Below are positions 33,533-45,894 of a DNA stretch of 64,000 nucleotides, piece by piece. Below the pieces are notes generated by a model, which did not search any database, had not been told where the DNA came from, and saw nothing but the letters and a program-made list of their open reading frames with translations. Every line of letters starts with the position of its first letter. The first letter of the stretch is position 1. Origin of the DNA: Mangifera indica (taxonomy: Eukaryota; Streptophyta; Magnoliopsida; Sapindales; Anacardiaceae); assembly GCF_011075055.1 (NCBI RefSeq), contig NC_058152.1, positions 2,790,001 through 2,854,000 on the forward strand. Reading direction: 5' to 3'. The translations under genes and the position numbers were made by a program.

Positions 33533-35362
33533 TTTAAAATTATTCGATCAAATAATAATACATATTAAATATATATTCATTTATATACTAAAAAGAAACA
33601 CCACGCAAAATTTTATGTTTCATTAATGATTTAGTTTGTTTAGTTTATCAATTAATAAAATATTTTCCTTGTAATTAATAATTGCGTAATATTATATATA
33701 CATATTTTTATATATAATTTAGATATTTATATAAAATATTATTTTATTTTTAATTTAAAATTATTTAATTATATAATAAAAATATATACCCATTATTTTT
33801 TTTAAATTATACATACCATGTATCTTGATATAGTTCATATTAGCCTTAAGATACGAGAAAAATTAGACAGATCTCATGATTGCAGAGAAAAGATGCCTTA
33901 AGAAAGCTTGAGCAATAAAATAATAATTGAGCCCTCTCAGCCAAATAAAGAAATTAAAAATCTGCGTGCCCTAATTGCCTTTTCTACTGTAAGCTTAGAA
34001 ATAGTGGTAATTTTTTATTTACAGTGACGTCCCAGGTGACGAAATAGCTGATTTTATTTTTATACTTTTATTCCTATTTGCAATATCTTATTAATTAATG
34101 TTCTTCATGTGAATTTTCTTCAATAATCAAAGCCTCGACCCCGCTTCCTCGTACACTGCTAGCCGGTTCAAAGATTGAAAATTAGAAAAAATAATTAATT
34201 AAATATTCAGTATATCTGCCTTTTGAAGAGACCCAAGAATAAGGAACCCTTAAAATATATTTTTAGAACAAGGGTAATATGTCTCCACGTCTCCTACAAG
34301 GATAGTTGTCATTCTTTACTCTTAAAACACTCTTTCTTGGTTTGTCTACCGGGCAAAACTCGAGACTAAGTGAACCGGATCATTCATTTAGAGTTAAATT
34401 AATTATATTTAATAAATAAAATTATAGATTTAATATCACAATATTATCGGAAGATTTGAATCCTCGTCTCTTTATCTTGAAATCATACATTTTTATCTTT
34501 TATATCATCTCTTAAAGTTTTGAAAAAAGTGATTACCCTAATGAAATGCAAGGTTATAATAACTAGAATGATAATAAAGAACAACTTATATATGAAAATA
34601 TGAGTTTAAAGTTTTTTTAATAGTATTTTAAAATTAAACTCCTGAAACCACTGAATTCGAAATTTTATATGGTCTGCTCGGAAGGGACTACTTCGGGCGT
34701 GGATTAAAGCTTTGTATGTTAGGATGATAAGTCCCTCTCGCCATTATAGCAATGACTGACTACTTTGGGGGAGAGAACTGATTCAAAGGACAAAAACGAC
34801 AGTGACTATTCATCCCTATCTATTGATATTTCCAAGACCCCAATTCCCATTTCATATCTCTGAATTTCTCTTTCTCTCACGCTTTTTCTTCTCTTTTCAG
34901 TGAGCAAATTTAAGCTAAGATTATTACCCCAAGAAACATGAAGAATTGAAAATACATAACACAGGCATCACTCCATTATTGGGGAAACTAAAAATACAGT
35001 CCAGCCAGTAGATGCTTTCTCATGTACTAATTTCAGAATACGTACAAAAACAATGAGGTGATCTAAGATATGCTCGCTACCCATCTAACTAGGAAATTAC
35101 CAGAAACATTAGGCCTTAGCTGCCAGTAATCAATGCCATATAGGGCGGCAAACCCATATGTATCTTCCATTTCTTAGACATAATGAAAAAAGGATCAGCA
35201 GTTTTAGTCAGAAATGATTCAGCAAATATCTAGCATAAGATTGCATCCGTCTGTTAGTTTGACCGATTGACCATCCTTTTATCTTCTGATTTCTTTCGTC
35301 TTCTTTGGGAAAAGTAGAATAAAAAATTACGATCTTCAAAGATATGGCAACTTTTGATGCGC

Positions 35363-37951
35363 CTAGGAGGGTCTCATGAGAGAAGGAAAGCCATTTTTCT
35401 GCAGCCAAGTTTGTGAGGAAGGTCTTATCTGCGGCGGGAATCCTGATGATGCTGCAGCAGTTGCGAACAATGGGGGAGGCCCGGATTGCCATTGTTGATC
35501 GTTTGTTGATAGAGAAAGATCGTTCCCAATTCTTCCTCTTTTACTGCAGCTTGGAAACTGAGTCTACATTTTGTTTTGAGTTAAAAAAGTTTCAGCCTTA
35601 GGCATATGATCAAAATTTAATAGACGAGTGAAACAATATCCACCTGATAATTGGCAGAATTATAATGTGGAGGCATCATCTGTAGAATTTGAGCCTCTCC
35701 AGTTCTTCTGAACTGCTCATATCTTTGCATTTCATCGGGCTTGAATGAGGCAGATGGAGAATGAAGGTGGGTTTGGCTTAGCAGTTGTATGGTTTCATTC
35801 TCAATGTATCCATCTCTTCTACAAGGTTGCTGCTGCAGGTTGGGCTACGAAGTTAAACACCAATAAAACAAGAAAAAAGGAGATTAATTACTTGAATATA
35901 TACATTAAATTCAATTTAAATGAAGGGAAAAAAATAAAGATTATGAACAATTAGTATAAATGAACCTTAAGTCTTAATCCCCTATTACGCCAATCAGTAT
36001 CAAACGGCAAGGGGGCTCCAATATTTTGCTTCCTATTACCAAAATCTATACTGCTTTGCTTTGAAGTTGAACTGCCTAAACTCAAATCCAGATTGTGGTC
36101 ACCATTAGAACCTGAAGATTATAACAAATACTACAATGAAATATTCATCAAAGCTATTAATCAAACAAAAATAATATTGTCAGATAGTTTTACCAGCTGA
36201 GTTGTGCTCAGTTTCATAGAGGCTGGGATCAAAGTTGGTGACGGCGTCCTTGCCATTGCACTTAACTGCGGCTCTGTCGTATGCCCTACAAGAAAATATA
36301 TAGACAGAAACATAAAGCTCCATTTACAGTTTAAGTGTTCAAAAATGTAAACAAAATAATGAGATGAGAACTAATGGACCTTGCAGCTTCAATCTCGGTA
36401 TCAAACAAGCCCAAGTACACGTATCTGAACAGATTCAACATGTTAAGTTTGTGGGCAGAATAAAGAAAACTAGGTGAAATAACAACTGGGATTTTTATGA
36501 TGAGAAAGGAGGATCCAAAGGGGTTACTTTTTGCCTAAAAATTGACCCATTCGAGCTTCCCATCTTCCACACTTGTGCAAGGTGACTCCTCTATATTTGG
36601 AGCTTCCTCTAGGGAAACCGGTGCTTTGTCGGCGAAGTACATGCACAAATTCTTCCTTCGACAAGTTGCTCATCTGTAGGCATAAAAATTACAAGAATCT
36701 TTCCTTAAGTGAACTCATGTGTTTCCTTTTGTATCATTAATGGCAAGATAAACAAAGAAAAGCATGTAACTTTTGAAGATAAGGTGTAACTATTGAAGAT
36801 AAGATAAACAGCTATAGAATAGTCTCTCTCCTTCTCTCTCTTCTTACCTGTTTCAAGTCTTCCTCATAATCTTCTATACTAAAGTTTATGTCGGCCTCCA
36901 CTCCCCGGAACTTAATTGCTGCTCTATCATATGCACTGCAAAACACTAGTTTTCAGTTTTTTTTTCTTTCTTTCCATTAATAAACACATGCAACTCTCTT
37001 GCCCATTCCCTTCAGGTGAGAAATATATCAAAGCTTTTACAAACTTAGTAAACAATAGGGGGCTAGAGCTCACCGAGCAGCTGCATGTGCAGTGTCAAAT
37101 CCACCTAAAACACAAACCCATCCAACCCCCATCAGAATAAGTGATGCACATAACATATTGTTCCAACAATCAAAGTCAAAAAAGGATCTTTTTTTTTCCC
37201 AATTTAGAGAAATAGTAGCCAAGAAAATTCCAGTCATACCTAAATAAACTTGTTTTCCAGAATCCCTGAAAGAGAAATAACCAAAAAGAAAAATACTCAG
37301 ATCATCAACATCTAGCCCTTATACCATAAAACCAAGAAAAAAATGATTTTAGAGTATATATAGATGTATATGTTGCATTTGAGAGAGGCAGATTTGAACA
37401 AAGAACAATAACGTTGAAAAGACTAACCATATATGAGACTCCCATCTTCCAGTTCTTCTGTAAAACGTAACACCTCTATACTGTGAACTCCTGGACCTGG
37501 GTCCACGCCTGCTTTTCTTCATCGGAGCTTGAGGAGCTTCAGCCAGTTTGGCAGCCCCGAGAGGCTCCGATTGCCAAAATTTGACGCCAGTCCACTGAGC
37601 CTGAGGGAAATCATGTCCTACCCCGCTGGATGAGCTCCCCATTTCAGGGTCCTGATCAACAGGAAAAAACTGGCGGGTCACAGGCGGGTCAATTACCTCT
37701 TTAGAGTTCCCATGAGGCAAGGAGAGCCCAAATATTTTACTGCTGCGTCTCTGTAAGCTTAAGCCCCTCTCGCCAGCAACTTCTTCATCGGATCCGTCAT
37801 CGATGAGAACAGCTGAAGAGCTAGAATTGGAGATGGAGCCTACCCGTTTGCCTTTCTCATCATCACCATCAACAGAGGTCTTCTGGGAAGAACAACCTTC
37901 AGACTCATCTTCTCTAGGTCGATCATCAGGTGAGTCATTGAGATCCCACAT
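35363..37951 (-). CDS. AP2: APETALA2/TOE3-type transcription factor with two AP2 domains
   Basis: Ten minus-strand exons: 37428-37951, 37240-37265, 37074-37104, 36848-36935, 36528-36673, 36380-36424, 36194-36285, 35966-36111, 35644-35844, 35363-35557. They total 497 aa. The start [10 protein letters not shown] is the first in-frame ATG and carries the euAP2 N-terminal motif with an EAR-like DLNDSP. Next come an acidic region (IDDGSDEE), the nuclear signal [12 protein letters not shown] and AP2 domain R1 ([20 protein letters not shown], then KQVYLGGFDTA). The linker contains [13 protein letters not shown], and domain R2 follows ([20 protein letters not shown], then [14 protein letters not shown]). 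A second EAR-type motif is LDLSLG. The end [13 protein letters not shown] … SLMRPS is the miR172-encoded C-terminus. These nuclear factors act in floral organ identity and the timing of flowering. The 26-nt and 31-nt exons are normal for this family. R1 has WDSGKQ where Arabidopsis AP2 has WDCGKQ. AP2 versus TOE3 orthology needs a tree. Confidence 0.95.
35437..35457 (-). promoter_or_regulatory. miR172 target site in the AP2 last exon
   Basis: On the minus strand the 21 bases begin CTGCAGCATCATCAGGATTC and end in C. This is the canonical euAP2 miR172 site as I know it (usually ending TTCT) with one change at the last base. The site codes for AAASSGF. It implies repression of the mRNA by miR172 through cleavage and translation block. 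Confidence 0.95.
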
Positions 37952-37992
37952 TTTTTCTCGATAAGAGATAAAACAATTCGAGGGAATATAAA

Positions 37993-38028
37993 CTAAGCAA
38001 TCAGAATTCTGATCATCCACTCTCACAT
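37993..38028 (-). promoter_or_regulatory. Two tiny upstream ORFs before the AP2 start
   Basis: If the AP2 leader is unspliced here, scanning ribosomes first meet ATG TGA (38028-38023), a start-stop element. They then meet a 7-codon ORF (38016-37993, MIRILIA stop), and then the main ATG at 37951. The frame of the main ORF is open upstream but has no ATG. Confidence 0.5.
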
Positions 38029-39075
38029 CAAAGAAAGATCAGGAAGTTCAAACTCTCCACTCTCTCTTTCTATTTCTGTATTTGTGTTTGAAGAAGATAA
38101 AATACAATTAAAAAATATAAAGAAAAGGAGAGAAGACACCCCAAAGTTTAAAGTATTCAAACAACAGAACCTACGACAAAGAGAGAGATGTTGTAAACAG
38201 GTAGTAGAGAGGATTTGTTTCAAGATCTTGTATACCTCACTGCTCAATACAAGCGTAAACGAGGGCAGTTTTTTGAGCTAGGTTAATACTACTAGCTACC
38301 CCTCTCTCTCTCTCTCTCCACTTGCCTTTTGTTTTGTTTCTTTTTTTTCTTTCATCAAATGAGTCCTCATAATAAAGAAGAGTACTTTGCTCTCTTTCTC
38401 TTTCGCGTCTTGTCCATACCTTTCTTTATTGAATAATTTATTTACTGTTTATTATAATATTATTTTAATAAAATTATCTATATTATTTTATTTTTAATTT
38501 TTAATTATTTAATTATATAATAATATATTATTATTCATAATATATATAATATTATTTTTTTCCTTTTTTTTTTATATTGGTTTTTCAAAACAACATCTCT
38601 TTCTTACTCTACTTTCCGACGTTAACCAAATCGAAAAGCATCCGTTCTTCGTCCATTCATTTTTTCATCATTAATTATTTATTTATTTATTTATTTTTCC
38701 CTTTTCCGGTCAGATTTTTTTTTTTACCGCAGCGGTGAAAATAAGGAGAAGGGTAATATGGGAAATGAAAGTCTGGGGTAGAAGAAGAAATTGAAGAGAG
38801 GGTTTTTTATAACAGAAAAGGAAGTAGGAATAATGTTAGAAAAAGGAAAAACTTTCCAGAAAAGTCCAATCCAAAAGTACCGGAGGAGGGCCACTTTTGC
38901 TACTTTGGTTCACCCAGCGACCAATCGCCTGCTTTTTCTGTTCCTCGTATTTATGAGCAATTTATCTTTCCATCTTCTCGTACTTCCGCGCGTTCTATCC
39001 ACTTCTCTTTTACATTTACACCCTTTCAATTTTTTTAATCCCTTAACGAGGTTTTGGTAAGAAACAACGAAAAAT
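38029..39075. other. AP2 leader/promoter region
   Basis: Contains a CT run at 38301-38320, frequent in plant leaders and core promoters. An AT-rich palindromic stretch follows at 38430-38570, then a less AT-rich block at 38570-39060 with an 89-codon plus-strand frame (38791-39060) that I do not recognise and consider accidental. The AP2 transcription start is not resolved. Confidence 0.4.
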
Positions 39076-39079
39076 TATT

Positions 39080-39525
39080 ATAATAATTTATTTATATTAT
39101 TTTATTTAATTTATAAATAATAAAATATTTTAATAATTTGTTATTATTAATAATGATGTGATAAATAATATAAATGATTATCGTTTATATTTTAAGTATT
39201 TAAAGATTACCAAATAATTTTTATTTTATTATAATTATATATTTATTTATTAATTTTTTAAAATAAAATTAACTTAATTATAATTAATATAACATAAAAA
39301 TATTTTTAAATAATTATATATAAGGGTATTTAAATAAAATTATATACTAGCATTTTTTTATTATCTTTAACTAAACACAATAATTATTTATATTTATTAA
39401 TTTTATCAAATTTTATTAAATATAAAAATAATTTATATCTAGTAATTTTTTAGGTAATCTATCTTCAATGTAATCTTTCAATTTTGATAATAAAATACTA
39501 TCCAAATCAAATATACCTTTAATGA
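39080..39525. mobile_element. A/T-rich MITE, GGTGTTTGG-type family, decayed
   Basis: The right end '…actatccaaatcaaatatac' and interior blocks ('ttattaataatgatgtgata', 'attttaagtatttaaagatt', 'actaaacacaataattattt') match the elements at 15239, 44140 and 49538. The left end is decayed. Confidence 0.5.
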
Positions 39526-39659
39526 AATGTAGATGATATAGTTTGGCTCTTTTTAGTTACCATAATCAAAATTTCTATTTGTTTGTATCACAAAGCATAA
39601 CAATTAACATCGATAAGATTATCCAAATTTAATTTTTAAAAAAAACAAAAAAGAAAAGT

Positions 39660-40460
39660 AACACCCATGAATTATTCTAAGCTAATACCTTATATATGAA
39701 ATATCTCTACCGGTGAAACTATCCTAACAGCATAATCAAGCAATCATATCACCACATAATTAGAATATCAATGACCAAGCATACATCTTATTCGTTGATC
39801 ATCTAGAAGAGCAAATAAACTTCCCATCCTGCAATGACATAAAAAAACTCGACTAAAGAGTTCATCAACATCAAAAAGAGAATCTATCTATTTTTCTTGC
39901 CTTCGTGTCAACATATAATTGGCCTTCTTGGTCACTATATTCTAATTGACCTTTTTTTACACACGACTCATGTTTATTTTTTATGAATCCAAATTCTATT
40001 ATAACTTCACCAAAATGAATGTTTCAACTTCTTGAAACTTGTTTGAGTTTGTATATGGATTTTTGCAACTTATATGTTTTACCATCATGTCTATCAAAAA
40101 TGAAATCATCAAGTTGTATCGTATAGACGTTCTTTATAAGGTTTTCATTTAGGAAAGCCTTTTTACAGTTATTTACCAAATTTCGTAATCATTTTATACC
40201 AAAAATCAAAACATAATCCTAATTGATTTCAACATCGTAACTAAGAAAAAATTTTATCATAGTCAATTTTCATGTTTCTATATGAAACCTCTAGTGACAA
40301 GTAATGTTTTATAAGTCTTGAAAACCTATTAACACCTTATGGGTTTTATCCCTTTGGGTGGATCCACTAGAATTCATACTTGGTTATAGTATATAGATTT
40401 CATTCTCAAATTTCATGACCTCAAGTGATCTGGAAGAAATTGGATTTGATACAATGTCAT
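39660..40460 (-). pseudogene. Dead Ty1/copia retrotransposon relic, reverse transcriptase part
   Basis: Minus-strand translation, in more than one frame and with stops, shows the reverse-transcriptase hallmarks of copia elements in order: ILVDPPKGIKPI (about 40370), KAFLNENLIKNVYTIQLD (about 40130-40180), KTYKLQKSIYKLKQVSRS (about 40020-40090) and EFGFIKNKHESCV (about 39960). Upstream to about 40800, weaker integrase-end similarity (KFYHSEEQM-like) may continue. Frameshifts and stop codons exclude function. No LTRs were found nearby. Being dead and alone in the gene desert, it marks an old insertion. Confidence 0.8.
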
Positions 40461-40799
40461 CATAGGTTATAAACTAGTCATCGTGCTGATTTACGAGATA
40501 ACCAAATCTTTCAGATTCACAATGCACTTGACTAGACCTGTATCGTTTTTGTGTGTCTTGAGTCGGTTCACTTAGTTCCAATGGGAGTTGAGTGACTTTC
40601 TCAGGGTGATCAACCACTTTATATGACACTTCCTCTTATCCAATGTTTTTGGTATCTTATTATGTCAAAACTTAATCAAGTTCTACTTTCCACTTATTAG
40701 TTCTCCTAAAAATTAATTATCTTTCTACAAAGACATCATATCAAGCTAATAAGACCATTTGCTCTTCTGAGTGATAGAACTTGTATCTTTGGTTTCTTT

Positions 40800-42950
40800 A
40801 TAATACTTCATAAGGATGCAATTTTCACATTTGGAACTCATCTTGTTTAAAGTCAATTTTTTGACATAAATCTCATAATCAACTTAACGAATAGCTATGG
40901 ATCACACACAATAGAAGTTTATCAAACTTTGGAGGCATAAGATTGTTTGGGCTGAATCTAGTCTAGTATCCATATAGACAATTTTACGTCTTTAAATGTT
41001 TTCAATATTGAAGTGCAATTTATCACATCTAGAGACCAAAGTGTAATGATCTTAAGGTGTTTGAATATAATTGAAATTGCGAAAGATAGGTTTTATCCAA
41101 TTGAACAAAGATAAAACTTGAATGGATGATTTTAGCCTACACACGAGCGTGCATTATCCTTGGAAAATGATTATCCATGATCTTATCAATCCTGAAATCC
41201 AAATAATTTGTATAGATAAGACAAGTGTAGTGTGCACAGTAGTGCAAACCCATGAATATTCGTTCGTTGTCTCTATATAAAGAGACATGATTTCACAATT
41301 TCACATTTTTTGCCCAAAATGCTTAGAGCATGCTTGTGCATCTAAACACCTTTCTCGTGGACAACATTCTAGTAGATTGTTGGTGTTTGTTTTAGCCTCT
41401 AATCGTTCATGTTTCATATGAATATCGATGTGTAATCTTAAGCTTACATCAAGAGTGTGATTTGGCACATTTCGATAACCTATGAAAGACGAAGAAGCCT
41501 CCAAATGTTGATATGACTTCTTCAAAACTCCCTATGGTCGCTATGTCTTATTGTGATATAACTTGTTTAAACAAATCCTAGATCGAATTTATGACATGTT
41601 TTTTGAGATTGTTGTAAAATGTTTAATTGTATATTCCATTGTCATACTCTTTGTATAGCCATAAATCCCAACATGTGGGTCATTTATATGTTGTATTAGC
41701 ATGTTTATAGTGTTGATTGGTTATATTAGAATTGTTGGTTTTTCTTTCAGGTGCCGACTCATACGAGTCTTCAAGGCAAAATTTCTTATAAACTTTGATG
41801 ATATGACTATTTAAAGCCTTCTTTGATTATTTTTGCAAGGAGACTTGAAAAGGATGCTCTGTCTCAAATTAACATATCTTGGACTTTACTATTCTTATGT
41901 GTGATGTTGTTACTTAGAAGTTCTCAATATTGAGTCATTGTAAAGAGAGACAATAATAGTGACTTAAATTAGCTATGCAATTTAGTATTTATTATATGAT
42001 GAAGGTGAATGTTGTTGATTATATGAGTAAGTGTATCAATTTTGTGTGAATGAGAAACAAAGGTAAAAAGGTTTTTAACATGATTTCACCCATTATTCAA
42101 TAAGCTAGTCTAACGATTATTGTATTAATCTCGAGGAAAGTTTTTTTGATAAAGTATTAACAATTGTTAGATAGAGTTTTATTTTTTTTTTCCTTACTAC
42201 TATATAATCTTATATATTTATAGGATAAAAAAATAAAGTTATAGCCCTATATTTAACATTTGAATTTAATTTCATATTGCATTTCTTATAAAAATATAAT
42301 AATTATCTAATTGTGATTTTGTAAAAAGCTATCGTTTTCTTATATAGACATGTGATATGAATGGTGTGCGATTGGTCAGGGTGTTAATGTGATCTAGCAA
42401 GTTGTTGTCTCTCGATGACGAACTTTTACTCTTATACTAAGTTAAGTTGACGATGTCTTATAAGTTGTCTCTTTAGAATGATTTATCACTTTTTATATAT
42501 TATTTCGTGAATTTGATCAAAAAGAATTTTTGTTGTGTAACAATTTTACAATCATATTTTTATAATAATACTTTATAAAAAATCTATTAAAGAGAAGTAA
42601 TAATATTGTTGCTAAGGACAATGGTTACTGTTTATCTAATAACAACAAAACTATGTGCATAACTAAAATACATAATTTTATACATAAATAATAATGTATT
42701 ATCATATGATTGAGTTTTATTTTATCTTTAATTTAAAAGTATATAAAATTATTTATATTATTTATATACATAATACTACTTATCTGATAATACACATAAA
42801 ACTAAAATTCTAGTTAAATCTCATCTATCAATGTATGGGCCAAGACAATTGTACCATAGTACCTCATAAGACACCAAAAGAAGGTTTTGACCAAATTTAT
42901 CTCCACCTTTTTTATTATTTGTACAATATCTCATGCTATATAATTATCAC
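40800..42950. other. Gene desert, probably further retrotransposon debris
   Basis: Base composition (less extreme than the MITE blocks, many Lys/Asn-like codons on the minus strand) matches the copia relic next to it. A 74-codon minus-strand frame at 41301-41525 is not recognised. 42640-42780 has a diverged copy of the short palindromic MITE. Confidence 0.35.
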
Positions 42951-42951
42951 A

Positions 42952-42992
42952 AGGCTAAAAGACTTATTCCCACCCAAGGTTTAGGGCAAACA
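42952..42992. mobile_element. Solo left end of the MULE-like MITE family
   Basis: The string AGGCTAAAAGACTTATTCCC followed by acccaaggttta equals the left end of the element at 4559, but the sequence then switches to an A/T-rich MITE ('aacacaattaaaa'). This is a truncated copy. Confidence 0.65.
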
Positions 42993-43309
42993 CAATTAAA
43001 AAAATTAATACTATTATCCAAACACAATTAAAAGGTAATATGTTAATATATTTTTACAGTAAACTCTTATTTTTCAATAATAAAAAATTATTCAAACTAA
43101 ACGTTCTGAAAGTTTGTCAAATGGGACCCACACATGTAGTAGAGCTTGGTTCTAAAGTCTTAACAAATTTAGTGAAGCCATGCCAATTCAACCAAAGTGG
43201 ATAATGGTTGACAGATTCGATAGAATTATACAATCATCCACATAAATGTTGTTATTTCAAACGAAAAGACAAAATTTTAATAATTATTAATAAAATGTAA
43301 AATAAAAAT

Positions 43310-43455
43310 AATAAAATTATATATATTTATTTTGAATAATAAATAGATATATATTTAATATATATTATTAAATAATTTTAAATTAAAATATAATAATATT
43401 TAATTATAAAATAATATATTTTATTTATTTATTTATATATTTAAAAATAAAATAT
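43310..43455. repeat. Short palindromic MITE copy
   Basis: 'tatatatttattttgaataa' to 'tttatatatttaaaaataaa', with the core 'aataattttaaattaaaata'. Confidence 0.55.
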
Positions 43456-43925
43456 CCATGATATTGTTCAAATAAAAATGATGCCACGACAGCATAATCC
43501 ACCGAGAAAATTTTTCCTGACAGCCCAAAATGATTGTCAAATTATAAAATAAAATTGAGTGTATCCAATAATGGATGTGAGACGAGGCTACATTTTCCCC
43601 AAGTGGAAACATTGAAAGTGGGCCAGCTCTATGATGCAATAAGCCAAGGCCTGCATCTCTGTTTCACTTAATTCACAATAATATCCTTAATATCTCATCT
43701 AATCCAGCCCTCTTTCTGTGGTCTTTTTCGTACTTCTACAATTTACAGCGAGTGGATTCTAATTATTCCACGCAAAGGTGAGTGGTTGGCATTGGTTAAT
43801 TATAGGTATTAGGGACATTTTTGTAAACTTACAATAATCGTATACCTCATATAGATAATTATTGATTATTAACCAAGGTATGTAATAAAATAAAACAGCT
43901 CTGACTAATCAAACAAACTATGTAG

Positions 43926-44065
43926 GTTTATATTTTTTATATATAAATAATATATTATTATATATTTATATAATTTTAAAATAAAAATAAAATAATATTT
44001 AATTAAATAATAATATATTATTTATATATTTAAATTAAATATAATATATATATATATATATATGT
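43926..44065. repeat. Short palindromic MITE copy with TA run
   Basis: The core 'ataattttaaaataaaaata' lies between A/T arms; a (TA)n run at 44044-44062 sits in the right arm. Confidence 0.5.
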
Positions 44066-44139
44066 AATATTGTTAAAAGAATTGTATTAAATGGAAGTTT
44101 GGTCTCACATTATATATTATTATAAACATACTTTTACAG

Positions 44140-44510
44140 TGCATTTAATTCAAGGTTTTCAAATATTATTTCGGTAATTTTGATAATTTTTTATTATTAA
44201 TAATAATATAATAAATAATATGATTTTTATTTTTATTTTAAGTGTAAAAATATTATTGATAAAATTTTGATTTATTATAATTATATTATTACTTATTAAT
44301 TTTTAATGACAAAATTATATTTATTTTTAATTAATATAACAAGTAATATATAAAATATTTTAATTTTAGAAAAATTATACTTAATAATTTTTAAATTATT
44401 TAAGTAAAATAACATTTTATTATTCTTTTATTATATACAATTAAACATATTTAATAATTTTTATTAAATATAATAATAATTTTTATTTAATAATATTCTA
44501 AATAGAGTAA
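44140..44510. mobile_element. A/T-rich MITE, GGTGTTTGG-type family, decayed
   Basis: 'gcatttaattcaaggttttc' then 'tttcggtaattttgataatt', 'ttaataataatataataaat', 'taagtgtaaaaatattattg' and 'caattaaacatatttaataa' follow the order of the elements at 39080 and 49538. Confidence 0.45.
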
Positions 44511-44820
44511 TACTATACATATCTATTTTTAGTATATAAATAAATACACATTTATATATATCATCACATGATTGAGTATCGTTTTATTCTTAATTTAAAA
44601 TCATTAAATCATATAATCACATATATTAACTGTATATTTATTTATATATTTAAAATATTTATATATATAAAATCAATAAAACTATGTATATTCATTTAAA
44701 ATGAATTATACAATTAAATAATTTTAAATTAAAATAAAATGATATTTAATAATATAATTATTTATATAAAAATATATTTATTTATATATTTAAAATAAAT
44801 ATGTATAATATTACTACTAA
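44508..44820. repeat. Two short palindromic MITE copies side by side
   Basis: 44508-44690 is well preserved ('atctatttttagtatataaa', 'tcatcacatgattgagtatc', then 'aatttaaaatcattaaatca'). 44690-44820 is a second, shorter copy with the core 'aattttaaattaaaataaaa'. Confidence 0.65.
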
Positions 44821-45138
44821 GTATATAGTTTATTGCTCTAAATTCCCTATCTTTACAGCAATCTTTCCCTTTCGAGTCATGCCCAAGTGAATTCAATTTC
44901 AAAGTCAACACCTGCCAAATTAGGATCAATCTCATTTTATATTTCCAGCCTCTGAGTAATTATTTGACGGGACTAATGAAGTTATCGAACTTGACAAAAT
45001 AATAAATCCAACACAGTAAACTTCGAAATTACAGAAAAAGAAATGAAATAGAAAATATTCCATACTTGCACATTCCAAAATATAATAGCTATTTATGTAT
45101 AATTAAAGCGGAATATATATAGGGGTTCCTCTGTATTT

Positions 45139-45894
45139 GGCCAAAGGACTATTTCTCACCCTAAATAACTTTTTATTGTAATTTTTTATTTTTTAACTTT
45201 AAAAATTATATTTATTCACTCATAAATTATTAAAATTAATAGAACATTAACCTCTTAAAATTTTATTTTTTCTCTCCTTCGAAAACCTTAAAAACTAATC
45301 ATTTCTCTCATAAATCAAGTTTTAAAAAATGATATTTCTCCTCTAGAATTTAGTTTTCAAACTCTTGCACCATTATCAATGGTCTCTTCCTTTTGAAGCT
45401 TCCTCTTCCTTTGATGATTTCTCTCCTCTTAGTTAAACCCCTGATTGGCATCAAATTAAACTGAAGAGGTGAAGACGAAGATCTCGTCTTCCCAAACGAA
45501 GACAAGATCTTTGTTTTTGTCTTTTAGATGAGATCTTTATTGATTGACGTTCTAAATAAGGGATGAGAGACCGTCAAAACATAGTGATGCAGTGAAAAAT
45601 CTTCATTGCCAGTGATGATGCTAGATTTGGTGTTAAAGATTGAAAATTAAACCTTAGGAAAACATTATTTTTTAAAATTTGGTTTGAAGGGTAAACTTTT
45701 ATTTTTTCAAGTTTTGGAAGAAAAAGAAGATTAAATTTTAATTTATTTTTTATTATTATAGATAAAATAATAATTTTATTTTTAAAACTAATAAACTTAA
45801 TTTTTTATAGGAGGGTATTTTAAATTTTTTTAATTAAGAAATAAAAACTTTAAAAAATGGTTAAATACTTTGGGTGGGAATAAGTCCTTTGGCC
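45139..45894. mobile_element. MULE-like fold-back MITE, full copy
   Basis: 756 bp. The left end is GGCCAAAGGACTATTTCTCA; the right end …GGGAATAAGTCCTTTGGCC is its inverted form. Flanks tctgtattt and tttgtattc match at 7 of 9 positions. The inner arms 'agttttcaaactcttgcacc' and the 'gaagacgaagatctcgtctt' palindrome stand in the middle. No transposase is encoded. Confidence 0.8.

Larger units (their letters stand above)
30370..34950. other. Intergenic DNA between OTU7 and AP2
   Basis: 30370-31300 and 33440-34150 are very AT-rich repeat debris. 31300-33300 is less AT-rich, with CT-rich and unique-looking sequence ('gtggccacggcccttaggct' near 33070; 'ggtccactgtttgccgttcc' near 31480). It has no recognisable ORF, tRNA or known microRNA hairpin. 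It could hold distal regulatory sequence or an unrecognised non-coding transcript. The 108-codon frame at 32092-32418 starts in a simple repeat and looks accidental. Confidence 0.45.

Noticed and set aside
37952..38026. N-terminal extension of AP2 upstream of MWDLNDSP
   Set aside because: The extra frame has no ATG (it would need GTG at 38026), so translation from there is unlikely. MWDLNDSP is the conserved start.
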